Assembly: GCA_963677015.1 (NCBI GenBank)
Contig: OY781533.1
Location: 1,860,001 to 1,924,000, forward strand
Source of the DNA: G963556115 sp963677015
GTDB taxonomy: Bacteria; Planctomycetota; SZUA-567
DNA length: 64,000 nt
Direction: 5' to 3'
Every line of letters begins with the position of its first letter. The stretch's first letter is position 1. Below, one piece after another: positions 56,667 to 64,000 of the stretch. The translations under genes and the position numbers were made by a program. Below the pieces are notes generated by a model, which worked only from the letters and a program-made list of their open reading frames with translations, was not told the DNA's origin and ran no database searches.

Positions 56667-57479
56667 TTATTTCTTCAAGAAAATTTCTTCCAGCTCTTCC
56701 ATCTGCGCATCATTCATTCCATATGGGATATAGCCACTCTCAAGACAGGTAAGATAAACTTTCGCACCTTTATTAGCAACATCTATAAAGTCAAATGCCA
56801 TCTCCGCGTCAAGCCCGGCAGCTGTTGCCCCATGCATACTCCAGATGGCAACATCTTTAGTTCGCAGGGCTTTAACTGTCCTGTCAGCCAGTTCTTCAGA
56901 ACTTGGAGCAGAATATGGAGTCAAACCAATACCACGCGGTACATAGACCCGGACCTCAGGCAGCATACTCCAGACACAACGATTGAATAATTCTTCACTG
57001 GCGCCGATAACCGGATGATGTGAGAGTGCAATCAACTCAATAGGATGTGTATGAAGTACCGCTTTATAGTTGCTGCCGCTGGCAATTATATCAAGATGCA
57101 TTTTTACGTGCGGAAGCAGTTCACAGCTCGGCCTGAATTCAGGATCATTATTTCCGCCCCAGATAATATAGTACCCTGTTGCTTCAGAATTATAAGTAAT
57201 AATACATGATGACGTCTCTGGCTTTCTCAGATCCCGCATCCTCCTGCCGGTTCCGGTAACAAAGAAACTCATACCTGCAGCTTCTTTTGCGACTCCATCC
57301 TGCTGCACAAAAACAAATTCGGACATATCTGCCGGCAGTTCACCAATACAATCAGTGAGGTTGAGGGATATATTTCCTCCATTACGCTCCGCCCATTCAC
57401 GCTGCCACAAAAATTTTGCAACCTCCGCAGCCTTGGTTATCTGTTCCATTACTTCAGAGTTTGGCTGAATTGATTTCAT
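56667..57479 (-). CDS. rhaD: L-rhamnulose-1-phosphate aldolase
   Basis: This 270-residue class II aldolase has EWAERNGGNISLNL near the N-terminus, VTGTGRRM, the zinc ligands in AVLHTHPIEL, and the third His in IWSMHGATAAG. Length matches E. coli RhaD (274). It splits L-rhamnulose-1-phosphate into dihydroxyacetone phosphate and L-lactaldehyde. The ATG at 57479 has AAAGGG six bases upstream; the ATG five codons earlier does not. It lies 60 bases after rhaA and 89 before the kinase gene. No lactaldehyde reductase or dehydrogenase is in the window. Confidence 0.95.
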   Translation of the reverse strand: MKSIQPNSEVMEQITKAAEVAKFLWQREWAERNGGNISLNLTDCIGELPADMSEFVFVQQDGVAKEAAGMSFFVTGTGRRMRDLRKPETSSCIITYNSEATGYYIIWGGNNDPEFRPSCELLPHVKMHLDIIASGSNYKAVLHTHPIELIALSHHPVIGASEELFNRCVWSMLPEVRVYVPRGIGLTPYSAPSSEELADRTVKALRTKDVAIWSMHGATAAGLDAEMAFDFIDVANKGAKVYLTCLESGYIPYGMNDAQMEELEEIFLKK

Positions 57480-57539
57480 ATCAGACCCTTTCATTATTAA
57501 TTTTTATATTCTTTATAACTAAAATCATAATTCATATTT

Positions 57540-58796
57540 TTAGCCGCGCTTACTGAGCTCTATTGACTCATAAGCCTTAACCTCTTTATACCAGTCAATG
57601 CCAACTGGTACATTATTACGCTCGCAATACATATTCCAGACGGCAGAGAACGGCATGCTTTTTGCTTCTTCCTGCAAAGCTAAGCGAGTCGTAAAGTCGC
57701 GATTAAGTTCCGCTTCACGCATTTGTGATACTGGAGCCAGAGCTGCCTGCAAAAGTGCTTTAAGCATATTACGCATTCCTATCACCCACGCAGCGACTCT
57801 ATTTACACTCGCATCAAAGAAATCAAGTCCGATATACACCCTGTTCTGATAATCATTAGCGATGATTTCATAAGCTATATTCTTTAGTTCATCTGAAAAA
57901 GTTATAATATGATCACTGTCCCAGCGAACACCTCTACTTACATGCAGGAGCAATTCATCAAGGTACAACAGACAGGTCCCAATTTTATCATCTATTGTCT
58001 CAGTTGGATGAAAATGACCTGCATCCAGACATAACAGTTTTTTGTTTTTGATAGCATAACCCAAATAAAATTCGTGCGAACCAACGACATATGATTCCGT
58101 ACCAATGCCAAACAACTTACATTCAACAGCTTCGCGCGAATTCGAAGCAGACATATCCTTGGCAAAAATTTTATCGAGTGAATCTATAAGGCGCTCCCGC
58201 GGTCCCACACGATCTGCAGGTTTATCTTTAAAGCCATCAGGGATCCAGTTATTCATAACAGAGGTGATACCTAGAGAGTCCCCAAAATACGCGGTAACTT
58301 CTCTTGATTTAATACCATGCTCAATCCAGTAATCACGAACAGCCTTGTCAGGATCAGCAAGAGTCATGTCAGAATTAGCCATAGGGTGCGCAAAATATGT
58401 TGGATTATAATCAAGCCCGACCCTCTGCTCTTTAGCCCAGTCTACCCAGCCGGTAAAGTGACAGGCTTCAATCTGATTACGCTCTACCTTAGCACCACCG
58501 GTCTCGGCGTAAATTGAGTGAAGATTAAGTTTATGCTTACCAGGAATCAGTGAAAAAGCTTTTTCGATATCACTGCGCAGCTCTGCCGGATTTGTTGCTT
58601 TTCCTGGATAAGCCCCGGTAGTAAAGATTCCGCCATCATTACCTACCGCAGTTTCAAATCCCGTAACATCATCACCTTGCCAGCAATGCATTGAAATCGC
58701 AATTTTCGCGACCTTATTCATTGCCTGTTCAACATCGATACCAAAATCCGAATACCTTTCCTTAGCGCTTTCAAATAACTTTTCTATCTCTGACAT
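57540..58796 (-). CDS. rhaA: L-rhamnose isomerase
   Basis: The 418-residue enzyme is nearly the same length as E. coli RhaA (419) and of the same type. Landmarks are ISMHCWQGDDVTGFE, KLNLHSIYAE, LDYNPTYFAHP, GIGTESYVVGSHEFYLGYA, CLDAGHFHPTE and SRGVRWDSDHI. The His, Glu and Asp metal ligands appear intact. It interconverts L-rhamnose and L-rhamnulose with Mn2+. The ATG at 58796 has AAAGG upstream, so nine residues of longer frame are dropped. It is the first gene of the leftward enzyme operon and divergent from the AraC regulator, with 214 bases between them for joint control. Confidence 0.97.
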   Translation of the reverse strand: MSEIEKLFESAKERYSDFGIDVEQAMNKVAKIAISMHCWQGDDVTGFETAVGNDGGIFTTGAYPGKATNPAELRSDIEKAFSLIPGKHKLNLHSIYAETGGAKVERNQIEACHFTGWVDWAKEQRVGLDYNPTYFAHPMANSDMTLADPDKAVRDYWIEHGIKSREVTAYFGDSLGITSVMNNWIPDGFKDKPADRVGPRERLIDSLDKIFAKDMSASNSREAVECKLFGIGTESYVVGSHEFYLGYAIKNKKLLCLDAGHFHPTETIDDKIGTCLLYLDELLLHVSRGVRWDSDHIITFSDELKNIAYEIIANDYQNRVYIGLDFFDASVNRVAAWVIGMRNMLKALLQAALAPVSQMREAELNRDFTTRLALQEEAKSMPFSAVWNMYCERNNVPVGIDWYKEVKAYESIELSKRG

Positions 58797-59010
58797 TATA
58801 GACCTTTCATTAAAATCAGGCATTTAAAACAAATATTCTATTATTTTATTAGCATATAATTATTGCACAAAAAGACACTTGACTATTGTTTAACAAGTAA
58901 GCAATATATACAATTATTGATATGTTTGTGCTTTGTCTTGTTCGTTTTTCAATATTCCAGTTAGCCTTATAAATATAGAAAAACATTCACCATTTTATGA
59001 GGAACAGCTT
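58797..59010. promoter_or_regulatory. divergent rhaA/araC-type control region
   Basis: This 214-base region separates the leftward enzyme operon from the rightward AraC gene. A TTGACT (58879-58884) with CAATAT 17 bases on could drive the regulator. An inverted pair ACTTG...CAAGT overlaps it and is a candidate regulator site. These matches are weak. Confidence 0.4.
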
Positions 59011-59889
59011 ATGAAATTATCCCGTCATGATTTTTTCAGTGTCAGCCAACATCAACTGCCTTTTTCTATTCTGCGTCGTAATCCCCAGGTAAATTACCCT
59101 TTACATGAGCATGAATTTGTAGAGCTGGTTGTCGTTACCGGCGGCACAGGGATACACTTCACCGAAAAGCTTTCATATAAACTTGAAGTCGGTGATGTCT
59201 ACATAGTAAATCCCGGAGTCCGTCATGGTTATAAAGATGTAGACAACCTGACCCTTATCAATGTCCTTTATAACCCTGAAAGCCTGACGACCCACCTTGC
59301 CGATATAGGAACAATGCCGGGGTTTCATGCATTATTCAAGATTGAACCACACTTCAGTTCACAGAATACGTCCAGACTGCTTTTAACAACTCCTCAGCTC
59401 AATAAAGCTCTTTCAATAATCACTCTCATTGAAAATGAAATGAATGATAACGCCCCGGGATATATCTTCTTTGCCAAAGTCTACTTTCTTGAGCTGATCG
59501 GACATCTTGCACGCAGTTATAACAATGGAGAAAATAACAAATCACCAGAAATCATGCGTGTTGCTGAAGCAATATCTTTTATTGAGCTGCATTTTACTGA
59601 AGAAATCAATCAGGACACCCTAGCTAAAATTGCCAACCTTTCAAAAAGCCATTTCCTGCATATTTTTAAGAAGACAACCAATACAACACCACTACACTAT
59701 CAGAAAGTTCTGCGTATTGAAAAAGCCTGCTCTCTGCTGAATCAGACAGAACTTTCCATCAATGAAATTAGCTATATGTGTGGCTACAATGACAGCAATT
59801 ACTTTACCAGACAATTTAAAAGCGTCATGAATGTTTCCCCTAAACAATATCGCAACAATGTCAGTAAGGTAAACGTGCCGAATGTCTGA
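59011..59889 (+). CDS. AraC-family regulator of rhamnose genes
   Basis: The 292-residue activator has an N-terminal cupin effector domain (VNYPLHEHEFVELVVVTGGTG, YIVNPGVRHGYKD) and a C-terminal AraC double helix-turn-helix (INQDTLAKIANLSKSHFLHIFKKTT and LSINEISYMCGYNDSNYFTRQFKSVMNVSPKQYR). This is the RhaS/RhaR layout. The ATG at 59011 has GAGGA seven bases upstream; 26 residues of earlier frame are dropped. It sits between the two rhamnose units, divergent from rhaA and convergent with rhaM, and probably activates both on L-rhamnose binding. Confidence 0.93.
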   Translation: MKLSRHDFFSVSQHQLPFSILRRNPQVNYPLHEHEFVELVVVTGGTGIHFTEKLSYKLEVGDVYIVNPGVRHGYKDVDNLTLINVLYNPESLTTHLADIGTMPGFHALFKIEPHFSSQNTSRLLLTTPQLNKALSIITLIENEMNDNAPGYIFFAKVYFLELIGHLARSYNNGENNKSPEIMRVAEAISFIELHFTEEINQDTLAKIANLSKSHFLHIFKKTTNTTPLHYQKVLRIEKACSLLNQTELSINEISYMCGYNDSNYFTRQFKSVMNVSPKQYRNNVSKVNVPNV

Positions 59890-59914
59890 CAACGGCAAAT
59901 GCCCGACAACTATT

Positions 59915-60229
59915 CTATTCCAGATGGAATACTTCACTCAGATCGCTTGATAGCGGACTGTCATCAGAATTAGTCGGCATTACATCACGCATATATTTCC
60001 ACCAGCGTCTACAGCTGTCAGTCCGGGAGATTGCATTCCAGCGTTCCTCAGACTCTACCTCAACGTAACCAAATAAAGCGTTGGTTTCCGCATCAAGGAA
60101 AATACTGTAATTATGAACTCCATGCTGTTTCAAAGTTTCTCGTAGATCATCAGCAATAGGATTATGCCTTTGCGCATACTCTTCCTCTTTGCCACGATCA
60201 ACACTCATAACAAAAGCCTTACGAATCAT
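59915..60229 (-). CDS. rhaM: L-rhamnose mutarotase
   Basis: This 104-residue RhaM/YiiL protein matches E. coli RhaM (104) in length. Motifs are the catalytic His in YAQRHNPIADDLRETL, HNYSIFLD, LFGYVEVE and the C-terminal CRRWWKYMRDVMPTNSDDSP. It interconverts the alpha and beta anomers of L-rhamnose, supplying the form RhaA uses. It is the last gene of the transporter unit, 63 bases after the second permease, and ends 25 bases from the stop of the AraC gene. Confidence 0.95.
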   Translation of the reverse strand: MIRKAFVMSVDRGKEEEYAQRHNPIADDLRETLKQHGVHNYSIFLDAETNALFGYVEVESEERWNAISRTDSCRRWWKYMRDVMPTNSDDSPLSSDLSEVFHLE

Positions 60230-60292
60230 GCATTATCCTTTCGTCAATATGCAGCCATCAACTGCTTTTTATCTACCTCAATTATTATTTAA

Positions 60293-61348
60293 TCATTTAT
60301 GCTGAGCGTCAATCTCTCGCTGCTGTCTGCGTAATTTACGGTTTTCTTTTACTTTATCCAATAAGCCTGGAAGAAGAACCGCACCAATCAGCAGAAAACC
60401 TGTTGTGATCACCATCACTCTTCCGGATATACTCATAATACCCATACCATACTTTAAATACCCAAGAAGGAAACTGGCAATAAGTACCCCAATAATGTTT
60501 CCACGTCCGCCCATAATTGACACCCCGCCCAGAACTACCAGAGTGATACTTTCAAGATCAAAGTTTGTAGCCATATTAGGACGGGCACTGCTGATACGGG
60601 ATGTAATAAATATCGCGACTATTCCTGAGAATACACCATTAAGCATAAAATTAATAAATCGTATCTTGTTTACTTTTATACCAGAGAAGACTGCAGTTGA
60701 CTTGCAATTACCTATTGCATACAACTTACGCCCATATCCTGTGAAGTGTAACACAAAACCGATGATAATTACTAAAAAGATATACGCAATCAACTCAAAC
60801 GGCACATCACTATCAAAGATATATCCCTGACCAAAGTATGAAAAGCTCTCAGGAAAATCGGTATATGCTTTATCCTGCAGAACAATAGTACTTATACCGC
60901 GGAATAGCGACTGCGTACCAAGAGTTATGGCAATTGCAGGTATACCTACAAGCGTTATCAGTAAACCATTAAGCGCGCCAGCTGCAGCACCAACCGCAAT
61001 ACCGCATATTACCATGACCCATGGATCTGCGCCAAGACTGGCAACATAACCAATAACCATTGATGATAAAGCAATAATGGAAGCAACTGAAATATCAATA
61101 TCACCGCAGATAATTACAAAGATCATTGAAAGCGCAAGAATAGATTTCTCCACAAAATTAAATGAGGCATTAAGTAAATTAAACGAATCAAAGAAATATG
61201 GGGTTTCAACAGAAAAGTAAATAAACTCAACTACCAGAAGAAGTCCTAGAATAGCCTCCCACGAAGTCAGGCTTCTAATTAAACGTTCTTTCCAAGAGTT
61301 CTCAGCAATTAATCTATTTTCACTTACCAAAGTATTAACTGTATTCAT
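60293..61348 (-). CDS. rhaQ: rhamnose ABC transporter permease, second
   Basis: This 351-residue permease of the RbsC family has about nine helices, the coupling motif GRKLYAIGNCKSTAVFSGI, and VVLGGVSIMGGRGN. A longer basic C-terminal tail (KVKENRKLRRQQREIDAQ) extends into the cytoplasm. AGGAG lies 11 bases before the ATG. It begins two bases after the first permease's stop. In rhizobial rhamnose operons (rhaSTPQ) two such permeases follow the ATPase, the same order as here. Assignment to rhamnose rests on this context and the neighbouring RhaM. Confidence 0.88.
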   Translation of the reverse strand: MNTVNTLVSENRLIAENSWKERLIRSLTSWEAILGLLLVVEFIYFSVETPYFFDSFNLLNASFNFVEKSILALSMIFVIICGDIDISVASIIALSSMVIGYVASLGADPWVMVICGIAVGAAAGALNGLLITLVGIPAIAITLGTQSLFRGISTIVLQDKAYTDFPESFSYFGQGYIFDSDVPFELIAYIFLVIIIGFVLHFTGYGRKLYAIGNCKSTAVFSGIKVNKIRFINFMLNGVFSGIVAIFITSRISSARPNMATNFDLESITLVVLGGVSIMGGRGNIIGVLIASFLLGYLKYGMGIMSISGRVMVITTGFLLIGAVLLPGLLDKVKENRKLRRQQREIDAQHK

Positions 61349-61350
61349 AA

Positions 61351-62334
61351 CTATTTCAATCTCCTGTTCAATACTGCTCTGTTGCTGTTTCTGGCGATCA
61401 ATTCATTAAAGACCATTGCCAGAATAACAACCATTCCCTGAATAAACATTTGATAAAAGGCCATATTTTTAATCATAGTTAAGGAATTGTTGAGTAACCC
61501 CATGAATAATGCCCCAAGAATAACCCCGCCAACAAGACCGCTTCCTCCTGAAATACTTACACCGCCCAGCACACACGAAGCAACAGTCATCATTTCAAAC
61601 CCGGTAGCCATTTCATTCACAGCCGCAGCGTACCTTGCTGCCCATAGGACACCCGATAGGCCACATATCAAGCCACAGATAACAAAGATTATGATCTGCA
61701 GTTTTTCTTCTTTAATACCTACGAGCACAGCGGCAGATTTGTTACCCCCGATAGCATAAAGCTCGCGCCCGGTTCTTGTATACTGTACAAAATAAAAAAT
61801 AACCAATGCTGTTACAATTGCAAAAACGATAATATTGGGTATTCCCAAAAGCATTCCATGTGGGATCTGAGTAAAACCTTCTGTCATTTCATGCGCCGTT
61901 ACCCACTGACCCTGACTTAACACATAGGTAAAGCCACGAAAAACGCCCATGGAACCAAGAGTCACAATAATTGCCGGAATTCGCCCATAGGCAACAAATA
62001 AACCATTAAACAACCCGAATAATGCTCCGGTACCAGCTCCTGCCAGTAAACACCATACCGGTGAGATCTCAGGATAATACATATTTATCATTGCCCCGAG
62101 CATACCGCAAAAAGCCATTATCGCTCCTACTGACAAATCAATACCACCGGTTAAAATTACGAGAAACTGCCCTAAAGCAACCATTACTAAAATTGAACTG
62201 TCAGCAAAAATATTAGAAAAATTACTGATCTGTAAAAACCTCGGCATGCCGATAGACATAGCTATTACCGCCGCTATAATCAGCAAAAAAAGCATTGCCA
62301 CACGGTTTTGGTATATTAATTTAAAACTGTCCAT
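61351..62334 (-). CDS. rhaP: rhamnose ABC transporter permease, first
   Basis: This 327-residue permease of the RbsC family has the signature GGIDLSVGAIMAF, the coupling motif GRELYAIGGNKSAAVLVGI and CVLGGVSISGGSG, and ends in a short basic tail. AAGG stands three bases before the ATG. It lies 22 bases after the ATPase gene and two bases before the second permease, with which it should form the channel. The gene is complete with no odd features. Confidence 0.9.
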   Translation of the reverse strand: MDSFKLIYQNRVAMLFLLIIAAVIAMSIGMPRFLQISNFSNIFADSSILVMVALGQFLVILTGGIDLSVGAIMAFCGMLGAMINMYYPEISPVWCLLAGAGTGALFGLFNGLFVAYGRIPAIIVTLGSMGVFRGFTYVLSQGQWVTAHEMTEGFTQIPHGMLLGIPNIIVFAIVTALVIFYFVQYTRTGRELYAIGGNKSAAVLVGIKEEKLQIIIFVICGLICGLSGVLWAARYAAAVNEMATGFEMMTVASCVLGGVSISGGSGLVGGVILGALFMGLLNNSLTMIKNMAFYQMFIQGMVVILAMVFNELIARNSNRAVLNRRLK

Positions 62335-62356
62335 TTACCTTCATCTCCTGAGACTA

Positions 62357-63883
62357 TCACGAAAGACACACACCCTCTTCTGAAGCCACCTCACTCACAG
62401 CCGCCTTGATAATTATCTCTGAACTCGCTTCATCTCTATTAAACTCTGCGGTTTTAATACCTTCATGCATCACCACAATCCGGTCACTCATACCCAGGAT
62501 TTCAGGCATTTCAGAAGATACCAGAATAACGGCTAAGCCTTGAGAGGCAAGAACAGAAACAAACTCATGAACCTTGGCCTTGGTACCGACATCTACACCT
62601 TTGGTCGGTTCATCAAGAATCAGAATTTTAGGCTCTGTCGCCAACCATTTTGCAAGAACAACCTTCTGTTGATTACCACCGCTAAGGGTATCAACATCAA
62701 CATTAAGACCTGCAGCCTTAACCTCCATTTTTCTAGAAAAGCGTTCTGAAATTCTCTTTTCCTTCTTACGCTGCAGAACTCCGAATTTGCACATTTCATC
62801 GAGCAGCGCCAAAGTAATATTATGACTGATACTCATTTTCAACACGGCACCCTGACTCTGCCTGTCCTCAGGAATATACGCAATTTTATTCCTCATAGCA
62901 TCTTTAGGATCATTTATTACAGTCTCTTTACCCCAGAGCTTGATACTACCGGAATCAAGCTTATCAATACCGAATATAGCCCGCATTACCTCAGAACGAC
63001 CAGCCCCGACAAGACCGAAAAAGCCTAATATTTCACCTTCATGCAATGTAAATGATATATCCTTGAAAAAGCCCGAACGACTCAGCTTTGAAACCTCCAA
63101 AGCGGGCCTGCCGATTTTAGCCTCAACCTTGGGATACATCTTATCCAATGATCTTCCCACCATCATCTCAACAATACTATCAATACTTGAATCTTTGATA
63201 ACCCCTTCCCCGACATATCTGCCATCACGCATTACAGTAAAATAATCACAAATATCAAAGATTTCTTCAAATTTATGAGATATAAAAATGATTGCTTTAT
63301 TCTCAGCTTTTAGCTGTCTGATAATTGCATAAAGATCATCAACCTCATGAAGACTTAACGCTGATGTCGGCTCATCCATTATTATCACTTGCGCATCAAT
63401 TGATAACGCTTTAGCAATCTCCACCATGTGACGCTGTGCGACACTAAGATTTTTTACTAACGTATCCGGAGAAATATCAAGTTCTAATTTTTGTAATAAC
63501 TCCTTGGTACGCTTTCGCATCTCTTTCCAATCAAGTGGAGAGAGGTTATTTCCTTTTTTTAAATGATGACCCATATAAATATTTTCAGCAACCGACAATT
63601 CGGAAAACATACTTGCTTCCTGATGTATTGCTGAGATTCCAGCAGCCTGCGCATCCTGAACAGTAGCAAATGTCACTTCTTGACCGTTTAGAATTATGGT
63701 ACCGCTTGTTGGCTGATGCACACCGGTAACCACCTTTATCAATGTAGACTTACCGGCACCGTTTTCGCCAATAAGCGCATGCACCTCACCACACCTGGCT
63801 TTAAAATCTATCTCATCCAGAGCTTTAATACCGGGGAAAAACTTCGAAATCCCTTTTAGCTCCAATATTGGCTTAGTATCCAA
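62357..63883 (-). CDS. rhaT: rhamnose ABC transporter double ATPase
   Basis: This double-domain sugar ATPase of about 508 residues has Walker A GENGAGKST and Walker B IIMDEPTS in the first half. The second half has the degenerate GLVGAGRSE, signature LSGGNQQK and Walker B LILDEPTKG. The start is unusual: the only good ribosome site (GGAGGA) is seven bases before a TTG at 63883. The open frame extends back to a GTG at 63907, but that would place the site inside the gene. It energises the two permeases downstream. Symbol follows the rhizobial rhaSTPQ naming, not the E. coli rhaT symporter. Confidence 0.9.
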   Translation of the reverse strand: MDTKPILELKGISKFFPGIKALDEIDFKARCGEVHALIGENGAGKSTLIKVVTGVHQPTSGTIILNGQEVTFATVQDAQAAGISAIHQEASMFSELSVAENIYMGHHLKKGNNLSPLDWKEMRKRTKELLQKLELDISPDTLVKNLSVAQRHMVEIAKALSIDAQVIIMDEPTSALSLHEVDDLYAIIRQLKAENKAIIFISHKFEEIFDICDYFTVMRDGRYVGEGVIKDSSIDSIVEMMVGRSLDKMYPKVEAKIGRPALEVSKLSRSGFFKDISFTLHEGEILGFFGLVGAGRSEVMRAIFGIDKLDSGSIKLWGKETVINDPKDAMRNKIAYIPEDRQSQGAVLKMSISHNITLALLDEMCKFGVLQRKKEKRISERFSRKMEVKAAGLNVDVDTLSGGNQQKVVLAKWLATEPKILILDEPTKGVDVGTKAKVHEFVSVLASQGLAVILVSSEMPEILGMSDRIVVMHEGIKTAEFNRDEASSEIIIKAAVSEVASEEGVCLS

Positions 63884-63943
63884 AAACTTATCCTCCCTGC
63901 ACACCACATTATAACTGCAACAATTTATAGTTAGGTTTTAATA

Positions 63944-63984
63944 GATGCGCAGAAGTACATGATCACATAATAAATCTGCGCATC
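63944..63984 (-). promoter_or_regulatory. stem-loop upstream of the rhamnose ATPase
   Basis: A perfect 10-base stem (GATGCGCAGA / TCTGCGCATC) with a 21-base loop lies 60 bases before the ATPase start. On the minus strand only a weak T-tract follows. By analogy with the hairpin at 16119-16152 it probably marks the end of a binding-protein gene just beyond the right edge, with partial read-through into the ATPase. Confidence 0.6.
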
Positions 63985-64000
63985 TCGGTATTTTCAATTA

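Noticed and set aside
1..64000. CRISPR arrays, riboswitches or intact insertion sequences
   Set aside because: I looked for regularly spaced repeats, known aptamer cores and paired orfA/orfB with terminal repeats and found none.

Overview
The window looks like part of a Gram-negative, A+T-rich bacterial chromosome. It has lipid-exported sensor domains, a chemoreceptor, an orphan FlgM, many hybrid kinases, and tRNAs with encoded CCA. Twin GH4/ROK sugar genes and an ABC-type rhamnose pathway would fit the Lentisphaerota/Verrucomicrobiota side of the PVC group, but that placement is only a guess. No rRNA, CRISPR array or intact insertion sequence was seen.

Bases 1-8780 are the right end of an integrated island. 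It holds a left-truncated TPR protein, an unknown A+T-rich membrane protein, and a Type IIS restriction-modification pair (AlwI/BstNBI-type nuclease plus a double-domain adenine methyltransferase). The pair sits between two directly repeated, dead IS3-family orfA relics. A gpmA 3' fragment and a tyrosine integrase follow. The island ends at a 3' half of tRNA-Asn (8728-8777), which reads as its right attachment site, followed by a terminator.

Bases 9011-23370 hold a large repeat-containing acidic protein, an empty 1.1 kb stretch, and then a leftward sugar operon. In transcription order this is a LacI regulator, a GH4 glycosidase, a creatinase-like M24 protein lacking metal ligands, a second GH4, a ROK kinase, a periplasmic binding protein, a double ATPase and two permeases. 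Two copies of a TGTAAT-N2-ATTACA operator sit at the LacI promoter.

Bases 24065-46366 are dominated by signalling. They include a chemoreceptor with a duplicated sensor module and a three-gene phosphorelay operon (dual receiver, 2138-residue hybrid kinase, 734-residue hybrid kinase). There is also a soluble PAS kinase, a diguanylate cyclase with two periplasmic binding-protein domains, and a frameshifted GGDEF gene. Between them lie a MarR/YczE unit, a small membrane protein, another IS3 orfA relic, tRNA-Arg(UCU) and tRNA-Leu(GAG).

Bases 46527-54617 are mostly housekeeping: FlgM, FolC, a Nif3-like protein with a phosphoribosyltransferase, ferritin, a tautomerase coupled to a metallo-beta-lactamase-fold protein, a 46-residue basic protein and RecJ.

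Bases 55090-63907 are an L-rhamnose locus. An FGGY kinase, RhaD and RhaA run divergently from an AraC regulator. RhaM, two permeases and the double ATPase form a second leftward unit. A stem-loop at the right edge suggests that the rhamnose-binding protein gene lies just outside the window. The pathway is import, mutarotation (RhaM), isomerisation (RhaA), phosphorylation (kinase) and aldol cleavage (RhaD).
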